From NCBI GenBank assembly GCA_937958265.1, contig CALGNX010000014.1, positions 62,001 to 126,000 of the forward strand: 64,000 bases of DNA. Reading direction: 5' to 3'. The position numbers and the translations under genes are program-made. Positions within the stretch are counted from its first letter, which is position 1. The number at the start of each line of letters is the position of its first letter. This document shows positions 43,770 through 54,600 of this stretch, one piece after another. The stretch comes from an uncultured Algibacter sp. GTDB taxonomy: Bacteria; Bacteroidota; Bacteroidia; Flavobacteriales; Flavobacteriaceae. The notes beneath the pieces are model-generated. The model did not search any database. It saw only the letters and a program-made list of their open reading frames with translations, and was not told where the DNA came from.

Positions 43770-44762
43770 ATGCCAATAGATTTTAAAATCAATGTGAATA
43801 GCGAAGTACCCAAATACCAACAGTTGGTAAATGCTATTAACAATGAGCTAGCAAATAGTAAGTTGTCTAGTGGCGATGTTTTACCTTCTGTTAATTCTAT
43901 ATGCAACACCTATCAAATTTCACGGGATACCGTGTTTAAGGCCTACTCGATATTAAAGGAGCAGGGCATTGTGGAGTCTGTACCCAATAAAGGCTATTAC
44001 ATCGCTAACGAAACTAAAAAAGTATTACTAGTTTTAGATACGTTTAAGGCTTATAAGGAGGTTGTTTATCATGCCTTTGTAAACAATTTGCCCGATAATA
44101 TTAGTACCGATATACAATTCCATCACTACAATATCGATAATTTTGAATCTATATTAAATACAAGTAAGGGTAAATATTATAAATATGTGGTTATGACATT
44201 AAACCATCCCGATGTACCTAAAGTATTATCGCATATCGATAACGATAAATTACTACTTATCGATTGGGGCATACATTTCAATGCAAACAACAATTATGTA
44301 TTTCAAGATTTTGGTAAGGCCTTTTTCAATGCCCTAAAATTGGCTGTAAACGCTTTTAGAAAATATAAGAAAATAGTGTTTCTTTACCCAACGTTCACTT
44401 ACCACCCTAAAGAAACACTAACCTATTTTGAAAACTATTGTAAGTTATTTAAATTTGAATTTGAAATATTAACAAATCCTCAAACATTTAAAATACAGAA
44501 AAACACAGCCTATATAAGTACTAGCGACAGGATGCTAGGTAAATTTTTAGAACAATGTAGAGTCAATAATTTTGAGCCAGGTCTAGATGTTGGTTTTTTG
44601 TCTTATAACGAAACACCAATGAAAAAATTTATTTACAAAGGCATTTCAGTAATATCAACAGATTTTAAAGCATTAGGAACACAGGCAGCAAAATTTGTTA
44701 CCCAAGACAAGCCCATGCAATGTTACGTACCAACTAAATTAACCATCAGAGAATCATTATAA
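43770..44762 (+). CDS. GntR-family regulator with sugar-binding-type effector domain
   Basis: A 330-residue regulator. The N-terminal GntR winged helix (about 1-70) shows VPKYQQLVNAINNELA, LPSVNSICNTYQISRDTVFKAY and ESVPNKGYYI (each quoted in part). The rest resembles a LacI/periplasmic-binding-protein-like effector domain (VLLVLDTF, VVMTLNHPD, KYKKIVFLYP, GISVISTDFKALG). The gene ends 2 bases before xylulokinase, so it very probably controls the xylose genes in response to a pentose or derivative. The ATG is preferred to a TTG 30 bases upstream, which lies inside the promoter element. Confidence 0.88.
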   Translation: MPIDFKINVNSEVPKYQQLVNAINNELANSKLSSGDVLPSVNSICNTYQISRDTVFKAYSILKEQGIVESVPNKGYYIANETKKVLLVLDTFKAYKEVVYHAFVNNLPDNISTDIQFHHYNIDNFESILNTSKGKYYKYVVMTLNHPDVPKVLSHIDNDKLLLIDWGIHFNANNNYVFQDFGKAFFNALKLAVNAFRKYKKIVFLYPTFTYHPKETLTYFENYCKLFKFEFEILTNPQTFKIQKNTAYISTSDRMLGKFLEQCRVNNFEPGLDVGFLSYNETPMKKFIYKGISVISTDFKALGTQAAKFVTQDKPMQCYVPTKLTIRESL

Positions 44763-44764
44763 AT

Positions 44765-46249
44765 ATGTATTATTTAGGATTAGATATAGGGAGTTCTTCA
44801 ATAAAAGCAGCCCTAGTAGAAATAGAAACAGGTAAAAGTCTAGGCGTTGTTCAAGAGCCCAAAGAAGAAATGAGTATGTACGCTCAAAAAAATGGTTGGG
44901 CAGAACAAAAACCAAACGATTGGTGGTTGCATATCTGTAATGCCATAAAAGCCTTAAAATCAAAATACAATATTTCAAGAACGCAAATTAAGGGCATTGG
45001 TATTTCGTACCAAATGCACGGTCTCGTAATTGTCGATAAAAACGGAGAACCACTTCGAAAAAGTATTATTTGGTGCGACAGTAGAGCCGTAGAAACAGGG
45101 CAAAAAGCCTTCCAACAACTTGGCGAAGAGAAATGCGCCTCAGACTTACTAAACTCGCCAGCAAATTTTACAGCCTCCAAATTAAAATGGGTAAAAGATA
45201 ATGAGCCAGATATTTATAAACAGATTTATAAATTTATGCTTCCTGGCGATTATATTGCTTACAAATTTTCAAATAAAATAAACACCACTATTTCCGGATT
45301 ATCCGAGGGCGTTTTCTGGGATTTTAAAAACGATACAGTAGCAAATTTCTTGCTAGAGCACTATGGTATCGAGAACACATTAGTACCAGATATTGTAGCT
45401 ACCTTTGGTTTACAATCCGTAGTTGATGCACAAGGCGAATTAGAAAGTGGTCTTGCAGCCGGAACACCCATATATTACAGAGCCGGCGACCAACCAAACA
45501 ACGCATTATCCCTAAATGTATTTAACCCTGGCGAAGTAGCAGCCACGGGCGGTACATCTGGCGTGGTATATGCAGTTACAAACAGTTTATCGGCCAAAGA
45601 AAGCTCAAGAGTAAATAATTTTGCACACGTAAATTATCAAAAAGGCGAAGCTCCCAAAATAGGTAAATTATTATGTATAAACGGGGCTGGCATACAGTAC
45701 CGTTGGTTATTAAATAATCTAGCAGTAAGCTCTTATGAGGAGATGAATACGCTAGCATCAGAAATTCCAATCGGCTCAGACGGTGTATGCGTAATCCCAT
45801 TTGGAAATGGCGCAGAACGTATGCTAAACAATAAAGAAATAGGCACACGCATTGTAAATATGAACCTAAACAACCACCACAAGGGGCACATGTGCAGAGC
45901 CGCCCTAGAAGGTATCGCGTTCTCCTTTGTGTATGGTATGGAAATCATGAAGTCCGACGGCATAAAACCTAGTGTTATTCGCGCCGGAAACGATAATTTA
46001 TTCCGTTCAGAAATATTTGCAAATACGGTAGCCACTCTAATTGGCGAAGAAATAGAAATATATAACACAACAGGCGCAATAGGTGCTGCCAGAGCAGCAC
46101 ATCTGCACAAAGGCGATTTTGAAGCTTTTGGAAAAACCATTATGGATAACGACCACGTTATGACGTTTATGCCCTTTAAAGATAAAAAATCGTATTTAGA
46201 TGCTTATAATCATTGGAAAAAAGAGCTAGAACTCATATTAAATAAATAA
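44765..46249 (+). CDS. xylB: Xylulokinase
   Basis: XylB phosphorylates D-xylulose to xylulose-5-phosphate. The FGGY-kinase start is YLGLDIGSSSIKAALVE. GISYQMHGLVIVD, IIWCDSRA, LPGDYIAYKFS, ATGGTSGVVYAV, CINGAGIQYRWLL and the C-terminal VIRAGNDNLFRSEIFANTVATL (quoted in part) follow the family. Length 494 is usual. It is translated directly after the GntR-type regulator (2-base gap). It is separated from xylA by 162 bases that hold a palindromic repeat element. Confidence 0.93.
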   Translation: MYYLGLDIGSSSIKAALVEIETGKSLGVVQEPKEEMSMYAQKNGWAEQKPNDWWLHICNAIKALKSKYNISRTQIKGIGISYQMHGLVIVDKNGEPLRKSIIWCDSRAVETGQKAFQQLGEEKCASDLLNSPANFTASKLKWVKDNEPDIYKQIYKFMLPGDYIAYKFSNKINTTISGLSEGVFWDFKNDTVANFLLEHYGIENTLVPDIVATFGLQSVVDAQGELESGLAAGTPIYYRAGDQPNNALSLNVFNPGEVAATGGTSGVVYAVTNSLSAKESSRVNNFAHVNYQKGEAPKIGKLLCINGAGIQYRWLLNNLAVSSYEEMNTLASEIPIGSDGVCVIPFGNGAERMLNNKEIGTRIVNMNLNNHHKGHMCRAALEGIAFSFVYGMEIMKSDGIKPSVIRAGNDNLFRSEIFANTVATLIGEEIEIYNTTGAIGAARAAHLHKGDFEAFGKTIMDNDHVMTFMPFKDKKSYLDAYNHWKKELELILNK

Positions 46250-46252
46250 ATT

Positions 46253-46356
46253 TGGGCGTTACCTGAAAAAGGTCGGGCTTTCGGCAGTCGCTTTTTTGTG
46301 TTGCATAAGTGCAACAACACAAAAAGAGCTCCAACAAATGCTTCAATCCCTAACGC
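46253..46356. repeat. Flavobacterial REP-like palindromic repeat element
   Basis: A ~104-base non-coding element with terminal inverted repeats GCGTTA (46256) and TAACGC (46351). Inside are a short ACCT-GAAAA-AGGT hairpin, a GGTCGGGCTTTC box and a long imperfect hairpin, TTTTTTGTGTTGCA / TGCAACaacACAAAAA. It ends in CAATCCCTAACGC. I recall elements with the same GGGCGTTACC-GGTCGGGCTTTC-CAATCCCTAACGC frame scattered between genes in many Flavobacteriaceae. It is more GC-rich than the surrounding spacer. It could also act as a processing or termination structure between xylB and xylA. Confidence 0.75.
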
Positions 46357-46411
46357 ATAGTACAATGTAACAACAAACAAAATAAAAAATAAATAAAAAC
46401 ATATTTTCATT

Positions 46412-47728
46412 ATGGCAAGTCACGAATATTTTAAAGGTATTAATAAAATTAAATTTGAAGGTAAGGAATCAGATAATCCATTAGCTTTTAAATACTATAA
46501 CCCAACTCAAGTTGTAGCAGGCAAAACAATGAGCGAGTGGTTCAAGTTCTCAATCGCTTACTGGCATACATTCTGTGGGCAAGGTTCAGATCCATTTGGC
46601 CCAGGAACTCAAAAATTTGCTTGGGATCAAGCCGCAGATCCTATTCAAGCCGCAAAAGACAAAGCAGATGCAGCTTTCGAATTTATAGGTAAAATGGGTT
46701 TTGATTATTACTGTTTTCACGATTTCGATTTAATTCAAGAAGGCGCAACCTTTGCCGAATCAGAACACCGCCTAGAAACTATTACCGATTACTTAAAAGG
46801 AAAACAAGCAGAAAGTGGCGTAAAGTTACTTTGGGGAACAGCAAACTGTTTTTCAAACCCACGTTACATGAACGGTGCTTCTACAAACCCAGATTTTGAT
46901 GTGGTAGCAAGAGCAGGTGGGCAAATAAAACTAGCTTTAGATGCTACTATTAAATTAGGTGGCGAAAACTACGTATTCTGGGGAGGCCGTGAAGGTTACA
47001 TGACGTTACTAAATACCGATATGGGGCGAGAGTTAGACCATATGGGACAGTTTCTAGGAATGGCCAGAGACTACGCCAGAGCACAAGGTTTTAAAGGTAA
47101 TTTCTTTATCGAGCCAAAACCAATGGAACCATCAAAACACCAATACGATTTTGATACAGCAACAGCCGTAGGATTTCTAAAAGAATATGGCTTGGATAAA
47201 GATTTTAAAATAAACATAGAAGTAAATCATGCAACATTGGCACAGCATACATTTCAACACGAAATTGAAACAGCCGCTAAAGCAGGTATGTTAGGAAGTT
47301 TAGATGCCAACCGTGGCGATTATCAAAACGGATGGGATACAGATCAATTCCCTAATAACATCCAAGAAACAACAGAGGCCATGCTTGTATTTTTAAAAGC
47401 TGGAGGTTTACAAGGTGGAGGTGTTAATTTTGATGCTAAAATAAGAAGAAACTCAACCGATATGGACGATGTATTCCATGCACATATTGGAGGCGCAGAT
47501 ACCTTTGCAAGAGCCTTATTAATTGCCGATAAAATAATAACATCCTCACCATACGAAAAGCTACGTAAAGACCGTTACAGCTCATTCGATTCTGGAAAAG
47601 GAAAAGATTTTGAAAATGGTAAATTAAGTTTGCAAGACCTATATAAGTTGGCACAAGAAAATGGCGAGTTACAACTTAAAAGTGGTAAACAAGAATTGTT
47701 CGAGAACATAATTAATCAATACATATAA
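46412..47728 (+). CDS. xylA: Xylose isomerase
   Basis: XylA interconverts D-xylose and D-xylulose. The 438-residue class II enzyme has the catalytic His motif [30 protein letters not shown], the metal-binding [52 protein letters not shown] and [14 protein letters not shown]. All metal ligands and the Lys in EPKP are intact. It lies downstream of xylB and the palindromic repeat. A hairpin after the stop probably terminates or tunes the transcript before the transporter gene. Confidence 0.96.
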   Translation: MASHEYFKGINKIKFEGKESDNPLAFKYYNPTQVVAGKTMSEWFKFSIAYWHTFCGQGSDPFGPGTQKFAWDQAADPIQAAKDKADAAFEFIGKMGFDYYCFHDFDLIQEGATFAESEHRLETITDYLKGKQAESGVKLLWGTANCFSNPRYMNGASTNPDFDVVARAGGQIKLALDATIKLGGENYVFWGGREGYMTLLNTDMGRELDHMGQFLGMARDYARAQGFKGNFFIEPKPMEPSKHQYDFDTATAVGFLKEYGLDKDFKINIEVNHATLAQHTFQHEIETAAKAGMLGSLDANRGDYQNGWDTDQFPNNIQETTEAMLVFLKAGGLQGGGVNFDAKIRRNSTDMDDVFHAHIGGADTFARALLIADKIITSSPYEKLRKDRYSSFDSGKGKDFENGKLSLQDLYKLAQENGELQLKSGKQELFENIINQYI

Positions 47729-47735
47729 TAGCTTA

Positions 47736-47772
47736 AAATCCCTTAGATTTGTAAAGATCTAAGGGGTTTAAT
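47736..47772 (+). terminator. Terminator after xylA
   Basis: CCCTTAGAT and ATCTAAGGG form a nine-base stem with an eight-base loop, flanked by A-rich and T-rich sequence. The T tract is interrupted (GTTTAATTT), so termination may be partial. Confidence 0.6.
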
Positions 47773-47955
47773 TTAACGCACCTTAACTTTTATTTCAGCC
47801 TTAAAAGCCTGTTTTTTTATTATAATCTTAGTCCTGTTATGCTTAAAAATAATAGACTTCATTACATAACAAAAGCAAATTTTTCTGCTTAATTATAAAA
47901 CAAAGGACACGTTATATTTTAAAAAAAAAATTATAAACGCACTCAATAAAAAAAT

Positions 47956-49374
47956 ATGGCAACAGCTAAAAATTCAGGATATTTATTAAAACTCACCTTA
48001 GTAGCCACTTTGGGAGGCTTGTTATTTGGATACGACACCGGTGTAATTTCAGGAACCGTAGGTTCTTTAGAAAGCTTTTTTGTTACTCCAAAAGGACTAT
48101 CAGAGGCTGCCGCTAGTGCCTTTAAAGGATTTTTAGTGGCAAGTGCCTTAATTGGTTGTATAATAGGTGGTACTTTTGGTGGCTTGGTTAGTAAGAAATT
48201 GGGCAGAAAAAATGGCTTAATTCTAGCAGCCGTATTATTTCTTATTTCAGCTTTAGGTTCTGCTATGCCAGAAATGTTTTTAGCACCAATAGGTCAACTA
48301 GATCATACGTTTTCTACAATTTTTATTTGTTATAGAATTATTGGAGGTATTGGAGTAGGTTTAGCATCTATGTTATCGCCACTTTACATTGCGGAGATTG
48401 CACCTGCCGATAGTCGAGGTAAACTCGTTTCTTTTAATCAGCTAGCCATAGTAGGTGGTTTTATGGTAGTTTATTTTGTAAATTATTTTATTTCTAAAGG
48501 TGGCGGATCCGATGAGTGGTTAAATACCGTTGGTTGGAGATGGATGTTTGCGTCAGAAGTTATTCCTGCAGGCCTATTTTTAGGTTTATTATTTACGGTA
48601 CCAGATACACCACGCTCTTTAATGTTAAAAAATAAACCTGAAGAAGCCCTAGATGTACTTATAAAAGTTAATGGAGAAGAAGAAGGGCATAAAATTTTAT
48701 CTGAAATAAAAGGAACTGTAGTGCAAACTTCAGGGAGCCTATTAACTTATGGTTGGGGTATTTTAGTTATTGGGGTTTTGTTATCAATTTTTCAGCAATT
48801 TGTAGGTATAAATGTTGTGTTATATTATGCGCCAGAAATATTTAAATCCATAGATCCAGATACCGATGGGGCTTTATTATTAACTATAATCGTAGGTATT
48901 GTAAACTTCTTGTTTACTATAATTGCCGTTAAAACGGTAGATAAAAAAGGAAGAAAACCACTTATGCTTATTGGCGCGTTGGGTATGGCTGTAGCCATGT
49001 TAAGTTTAGGTTTTGTATTCTTTTCTGGAGCAACAGGTTACTTGGCTTTGGCATGTATGATGTTGTATGTGGCTAGTTTTGCATTAAGTTGGGGCCCTGT
49101 AGTTTGGGTCTTACTTTCAGAAATTTTTCCTAATCAAATTAGAGGAAAAGCAATGGCGGTAGCAGTAGCAGCACAATGGATCTCAAATTATTTAGTATCC
49201 TTAACATTCCCAATGATGAATGATAGCTCTGAATTAACAGCATTATTTAATCACGGGTTCGCATATTGGGTTTACGGTGTTATGTCCTTATTAGCTATGT
49301 GGTTTGTTTGGAAATACGTTCCGGAAACCAAAGGAAAAACATTAGAAGAAATGGAAGAACTTTGGAAGAAGTAA
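47956..49374 (+). CDS. Sugar porter family MFS transporter, probably a xylose-proton symporter
   Basis: A 472-residue inner-membrane transporter with 12 hydrophobic segments. Family signatures are LFGYDTGVISG in helix 1, KKLGRKNG after helix 2, RIIGGIGVGLASML, VPDTPRSLM (PESPR variant), QQFVGINVVLYYAPEIF (the QQxxGxN sugar-binding motif of XylE/GLUT proteins), KKGRKPLM and the closing PETKGKTLEEME. Its position next to xylA-xylB suggests D-xylose as substrate, but glucose or arabinose cannot be excluded from sequence. Confidence 0.92.
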   Translation: MATAKNSGYLLKLTLVATLGGLLFGYDTGVISGTVGSLESFFVTPKGLSEAAASAFKGFLVASALIGCIIGGTFGGLVSKKLGRKNGLILAAVLFLISALGSAMPEMFLAPIGQLDHTFSTIFICYRIIGGIGVGLASMLSPLYIAEIAPADSRGKLVSFNQLAIVGGFMVVYFVNYFISKGGGSDEWLNTVGWRWMFASEVIPAGLFLGLLFTVPDTPRSLMLKNKPEEALDVLIKVNGEEEGHKILSEIKGTVVQTSGSLLTYGWGILVIGVLLSIFQQFVGINVVLYYAPEIFKSIDPDTDGALLLTIIVGIVNFLFTIIAVKTVDKKGRKPLMLIGALGMAVAMLSLGFVFFSGATGYLALACMMLYVASFALSWGPVVWVLLSEIFPNQIRGKAMAVAVAAQWISNYLVSLTFPMMNDSSELTALFNHGFAYWVYGVMSLLAMWFVWKYVPETKGKTLEEMEELWKK

Positions 49375-49434
49375 AAATTAAATAAAGTCAGTAAAAAAAA
49401 AGTAAATATTAAAAAACAGTAAAAAATAAAACAA

Positions 49435-50088
49435 ATGAAATTTTTTATAGATACAGCAAACCTAGATCAAATTAAAGAAGCACAAGACTTAGGTGTTTTA
49501 GATGGCGTAACTACAAATCCATCTTTAATGGCAAAAGAAGGGATTACAGGTGCCGATAATATTTTACAACACTACCGCGATATTTGCGAGGCTGTTGAAG
49601 GCGATGTTTCTGCTGAGGTTATTGCAACAGATTATGAAGGTATGGTAAAGCAAGGTGAAGAATTAGCAGCTTTAAACCCACAAATTGTAGTGAAATTGCC
49701 AATGATAGCTGCAGGAATAAAAGCTTGTAAATATTTTTCTGATAAAGGCATTAAAACTAACGTAACCCTAGTTTTTTCAGTAGGACAAGCATTATTGGCA
49801 GCCAAAGCTGGTGCTACTTATGTGTCTCCTTTTTTAGGGCGCTTAGATGATATCTCTACAGATGGTTTAAATTTAATTAAAGAAATTAGACAAGTGTACG
49901 ATAATTATAATTTCAAGACTCAAATACTATCTGCCTCTGTTAGAAATACAATGCACGTAATTAACTGTGCAAAAATTGGTTCTGATGTTATGACAGGGCC
50001 TTTATCATCAATCACAGGACTATTAAAGCATCCACTTACCGATAGTGGACTTGCTAAGTTTTTAGAGGATTATAAGAAAGGAAATTAG
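49435..50088 (+). CDS. Small transaldolase / fructose-6-phosphate aldolase family
   Basis: A 217-residue single-barrel transaldolase of the TalC/Fsa group. It opens MKFFIDTAN and contains GVTTNPSLMAKEG, the Schiff-base lysine in IVVKLPM, TNVTLVFSVGQALLAAKAGA (quoted in part), VSPFLGRLDD and ILSASVRN. With xylA and xylB it would feed xylulose-5-phosphate into the non-oxidative pentose phosphate pathway. Sequence does not separate true transaldolase from fructose-6-phosphate aldolase; pathway context favours transaldolase. It starts 60 bases after the transporter gene. Confidence 0.9.
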   Translation: MKFFIDTANLDQIKEAQDLGVLDGVTTNPSLMAKEGITGADNILQHYRDICEAVEGDVSAEVIATDYEGMVKQGEELAALNPQIVVKLPMIAAGIKACKYFSDKGIKTNVTLVFSVGQALLAAKAGATYVSPFLGRLDDISTDGLNLIKEIRQVYDNYNFKTQILSASVRNTMHVINCAKIGSDVMTGPLSSITGLLKHPLTDSGLAKFLEDYKKGN

Positions 50089-50165
50089 TAACTTAAAACG
50101 CGTTTTGTTTTTATATAGCAGATTAGTTTTTTTATCATATTAAGCTAAAGTTTTTATTAAAAATC

Positions 50166-50198
50166 AAAAAAGAGCTACTATCCGGTAGCTCTTTTTTT
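50166..50198 (+). terminator. Terminator of the pentose cassette
   Basis: AAAAAAGAGCTAC and GTAGCTCTTTTTT pair around a six-base loop; the flanking A and T runs make it effective in both directions. Confidence 0.85.
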
Positions 50199-50370
50199 GT
50201 TTAATGAGTTATCTTAAAATAGAGTTGCGTATTTTTACAATTATTAAGTAGTTTATTAAAAATAGAGAATGCTACAATTTTTATTAATTAATAGCAAAAG
50301 ATATAGCTTTTGTATATCGCACGATAAGTAACTGTTAATAAATTAACTGTAAGTATTCAAACTAAAATTC

Positions 50371-50378
50371 TACTTTTG
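50371..50378 (+). promoter_or_regulatory. Candidate -7 element for trxB
   Basis: TACTTTTG matches TAnnTTTG and lies 25 bases before the trxB ATG. The remainder of the 314-base gap before trxB holds only the upstream terminator and featureless AT-rich sequence. Confidence 0.5.
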
Positions 50379-50402
50379 TTATATTAAAATTTAATACTAA
50401 TT

Positions 50403-51386
50403 ATGTCTGATACAATAGAAAAAGTTAAATGTTTAATAATAGGTTCTGGGCCAGCAGGTTATACTGCAGCTATTTATGCGGCAAGAGCAAATATGAAACC
50501 CGTATTATACCAAGGCACGCAGCCAGGAGGGCAATTAACAACTACTAACGAGGTTGAGAATTTTCCAGGATACCCAGATGGCGTTACCGGACCAGAAATG
50601 ATGTTGCAATTACAAGCACAAGCGAAACGTTTTGAAACCGATGTGCGTGATGGTTGGATAACTAAAGTCGATTTTTCTGGAGATGTGCATAAAGTTTGGG
50701 TTCACGATGAAAAAGAAATTCATGCAGATACCATTATAATTTCTACAGGGGCTTCAGCTAAATATTTAGGTTTGGAGTCTGAGCAGAAATATTTGAAACT
50801 AGGAGGCGGTGTTTCTGCATGTGCCGTTTGCGATGGTTTCTTTTATAGAAATCAGGAAGTGGTTATTGTAGGTGCCGGAGATTCTGCTTGCGAAGAAGCA
50901 CATTACCTATCAAAACTTTGTAAAAAAGTAACGATGCTTGTGCGTAGGGATGAGTTTAGAGCTTCTAAAATTATGGCAACACGTGTTATGAACACTGAAA
51001 ATATTGAAATATTGTTTAACACGGAAACCGAAGAGGTTTTAGGCGACGGGCAAGTAGTAACAGGCGTACGTGTAAATAATAATCAAACTAATAAAAAACA
51101 TGATATTGAAGCCACTGGTTTTTTCGTGGCTATTGGGCATAAACCTAACACAGATATATTTAAAGGTTTTTTAGATTTGGATGAAACAGGATATATTATA
51201 AACGCTAAGCCAGGAACCTCAAAAACAAATATAGATGGTGTTTTTGTGTCTGGAGATGCCGCAGACCATGTATATAGGCAAGCTATTACAGCTGCAGGTA
51301 CAGGATGTATGGCAGCCTTGGATGCAGAACGTTATTTAGCAGCCAAAGATGCTGCTTTTGAAGTTTCAACACCTACTTATAACTAA
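50403..51386 (+). CDS. trxB: Thioredoxin reductase
   Basis: TrxB uses NADPH and FAD to reduce thioredoxin. The FAD-binding start is LIIGSGPAGYTAAIYAARA. The redox-active pair is in SACAVCDGF (CxxC), the NADPH fold in VVIVGAGDSACEEA with VRRDEFRAS, and the C-terminal FAD motif in GVFVSGDAADHVYRQAITAA (quoted in part). Length 327 is slightly above E. coli TrxB. It is a single gene with its own promoter and terminator, unrelated to the sugar loci that flank it. Confidence 0.95.
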   Translation: MSDTIEKVKCLIIGSGPAGYTAAIYAARANMKPVLYQGTQPGGQLTTTNEVENFPGYPDGVTGPEMMLQLQAQAKRFETDVRDGWITKVDFSGDVHKVWVHDEKEIHADTIIISTGASAKYLGLESEQKYLKLGGGVSACAVCDGFFYRNQEVVIVGAGDSACEEAHYLSKLCKKVTMLVRRDEFRASKIMATRVMNTENIEILFNTETEEVLGDGQVVTGVRVNNNQTNKKHDIEATGFFVAIGHKPNTDIFKGFLDLDETGYIINAKPGTSKTNIDGVFVSGDAADHVYRQAITAAGTGCMAALDAERYLAAKDAAFEVSTPTYN

Positions 51387-51410
51387 AGTTTAAAAATTAT
51401 ATATTTTTTA

Positions 51411-51446
51411 AAAAAAGGCTAAAGAATTTTCTTTAGTCTTTTTTTT
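51411..51446 (+). terminator. trxB terminator
   Basis: AAAAAAGGCTAAAGA and TCTTTAGTCTTTTTT pair (one G-U) around a four-base loop, followed by further T. Confidence 0.8.
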
Positions 51447-51665
51447 TAGCGTAAATTTCAACCACTTAAACGGTATTTTAATTAATTATTTATTTAAATT
51501 TAATGTGAGACAAAAGCTAAAATATAATCTACATTCACTGCATACTATAAAAGTAAAGCATGCTATCTTCATCATGAATAACTTTTTTATAGGCTAATAC
51601 CATTATTTATATATAATGCTTATTTGGAGTGTTAACTAGTTTTAAAATTTTATTTATCCCTTTTA

Positions 51666-54600
51666 ATGCTTAAGTTCTATTTATTTTTATTTGCTTTTTG
51701 TGTAAATTTTAATTGTTTTAGTCAAACTCGTAATTACAGTTTTTCTCATTTATCTACAAATAATGGGCTCTCCCAAAGTTCTGTAATAGCTATCCATCAA
51801 GATAAATTAGGCCAATTATGGTTAGGCACTAGAGATGGTTTAAATAAATATGATGGCAATGAATTTACAATCTATAGAACAGAAGCCGGCAACCCAAAAT
51901 CGTTAAGCAATAATGATATTTTATCTATTAATGAAGATGATAATGGTTTTTTATGGATAGGTACTTATAATGGTTTAAATAAATATAATCCGAAAACGGA
52001 TACATTTACAAGGTATTTTCATAATCAAGAAAGATCATCTATTTGCAATAACACTATTTGGACTATAGAAGTACTTGCTAATGGAGACTTATGGGTGGGT
52101 ACTTCAGAAGGTTTGTCTATTTATAATAACAAAACAGATGGCTTTAATAATTATTTAACCACTTCCCAAAAGCCAAAAGAGAAAAAGATTTTATCTGTTT
52201 TAGAAACAAAAGACGGTGCAATTTTTGTTGGTACGGGAGCCGGTATTTTAAAATCAACATTACAAGGTAGGTTTCCTAAATTTCAACTTTTGTCTGATAC
52301 TAAAAAGTATTTTGTTCAAGATTTAATTGAGGGATACAACAATAATTTACTAGTAGCCTCAAAAAGCGAAAGTATCCTAGATTATAATTTAAAATCCAAT
52401 ACAATATCGAGATACCTCAAAGCAAACATTCAAGATGAAAATAGCAAAAACGTACGACAACTTCTTTTTGATGATTTGGGTTTTCTTTGGGCAGGCACCT
52501 ATAAGGGCTTACAGATTGTGGACAAAGGAAAACAGCTGGTAACCCTTTACTCAGATATTGATAACAAAAATGGATTAAGTAAAAACTCAATAAAATATCT
52601 TTATAAAGATAAAAAAGGCTCTATTTGGGTAGGTACCTATTACGGTGGTGTGCATATTTGGGATGAAACAAACTCTAATTTCACCAATATAATGCAAAAC
52701 AAAAACAGAAAGGGACTTAACTATTCTGTTGTTAGTTCCATAGAAAAATATAAAGATGAGCTGTTTTTTGGTACAGAAGGAGGTGGTATTAATATTTGGA
52801 ATAAAAAGATTAATGCATTTCGATACATTACAGAACAAAATTCTAGTTTATCCGATGATAATATTAAAGTTGTTAAGGTTATAGATAAAGAACTTTGGAT
52901 AGGTACTTTTAAAAGTGGTTTAAATATTTATAATTTAGAAACAAAACAACTTAAAGCAAAACAATTTCCAGAGGCGCTTGAAGCGTATATTAAAAGCACT
53001 GGTATATACGCTATAAAGCAGGGTTTATCAGGTAATATATGGATAGGTAGTTTCGGGAAAGGTTTGTTTGTTCTAAATTTAAAATCCAAAGACTTTAAAA
53101 GGTATTTTAGTGAGGGAGCTACAAAGGAAAGTTTATCTAGTAATTTGGTTAGAAATATCTGTATAGACTCAAAAAAACGTGTTTGGGTTGGTACCCAAAA
53201 AGGTTTAAATAGAATTAATACTAACGGTACCGTTAGTACTTTTTTTTACGATAAAAACATACAATATGGTGAAGATATTTTAAATGTTTACGAAGACACG
53301 CAAAACCGTATATGGGTAGGAACAAAATCTAAAGGCCTTTTTCTTTTCGACGGTGCACGCTTTAATCATGTAGATTTATTGTTAAGCAATATAAAAATAA
53401 GTGCTATACATAGTATTTTGGAAGACGATAAGGCATATTTGTGGATTAGTACAAATCAAGGTTTAATTCGATATAATCATGCGCATAAAAAAAGTCAATT
53501 ATACAATCAAATAGATGGATTAATAAGTAAAGAATTTAATGATAATGCAAGTTTTAAATCAGATAAAAATCTTTATTACTTCGGAAGCCCAAATGGTGTT
53601 ACTTTTTTTAATCCTAATGCATTAGTAACAAACAACTATACCCCGCAGGTTATTCTAACCAATTTCACAATAAAGGGAGCTAAGGCTTCTAATAATAATT
53701 TTGAAAACGTACTTGAGCATGCGTTACCTTTTACAGAATCTATTAATTTATCACATACTCAAGGTAATTTTAGTATTACATATGCTATACCTAATTTTAT
53801 AAATTCTAGTAATAATAAATATAGGTATAGACTTAAAGGCCTAGAGCACAATTGGAATTTAACTAGTAATAATGTAGTATCGTACACTATCCAAAAACCA
53901 GGAAAGTATATTTTTGAGGTTCAAGGTGCCAATAACGACAATGTTTGGAATACCCAAATAACCACTCTAAATATTCATGTGTTGCCTGCGCCATGGAGAA
54001 CCTGGTGGGCTTTTAGTATATATGGACTATTAATTTTGGCATCTATTTACAGCCTTATTTATATTTTAAAATCTAGGACAAAGCTTAAGCATGATCTAGA
54101 GTTAGAACACTTAGAAACAGAAAGATCAAAGAAAATAAATAAAAACAAGTTAGAGTTTTTTACAAATATTTCACACGAATTTAGAACACCGTTAACCCTA
54201 ATTTTGGGGCCACTTAATCAAATAATTCAAAATTATCAAGGTAACCGTAAGACCTATAAAAAATTATTAGTTATTGAAAATAATGCGAATCATTTATTGC
54301 AATTAATTAACAGGTTAATGGATTTTCGAAAATTTGAAGGCAGCTTTTACAAGCTAGAAACCGCTGAAGGTAATATTGTTAAATTTTTAAAGGAAATTTT
54401 TCTTTCATTTACAGAATACGCAAAAAATGGAGACTATACATTTGAGTTTATTACCGATGAAAAGGAAATTATGGTTTATTACGATCGTAATAAATTAGAG
54501 CGCGTATTTTACAATCTAATATCTAACGCCTTTCGTTACACACCTAAAAAAGGGCATATAATTTTAAGAATTTATAGAACATCCGATACTATAAAAATAA

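Noticed and set aside
45733-46140. Antisense reading frame of 135 codons inside xylB
   Set aside because: Shadow of the xylulokinase frame; no initiation context or recognisable domain.
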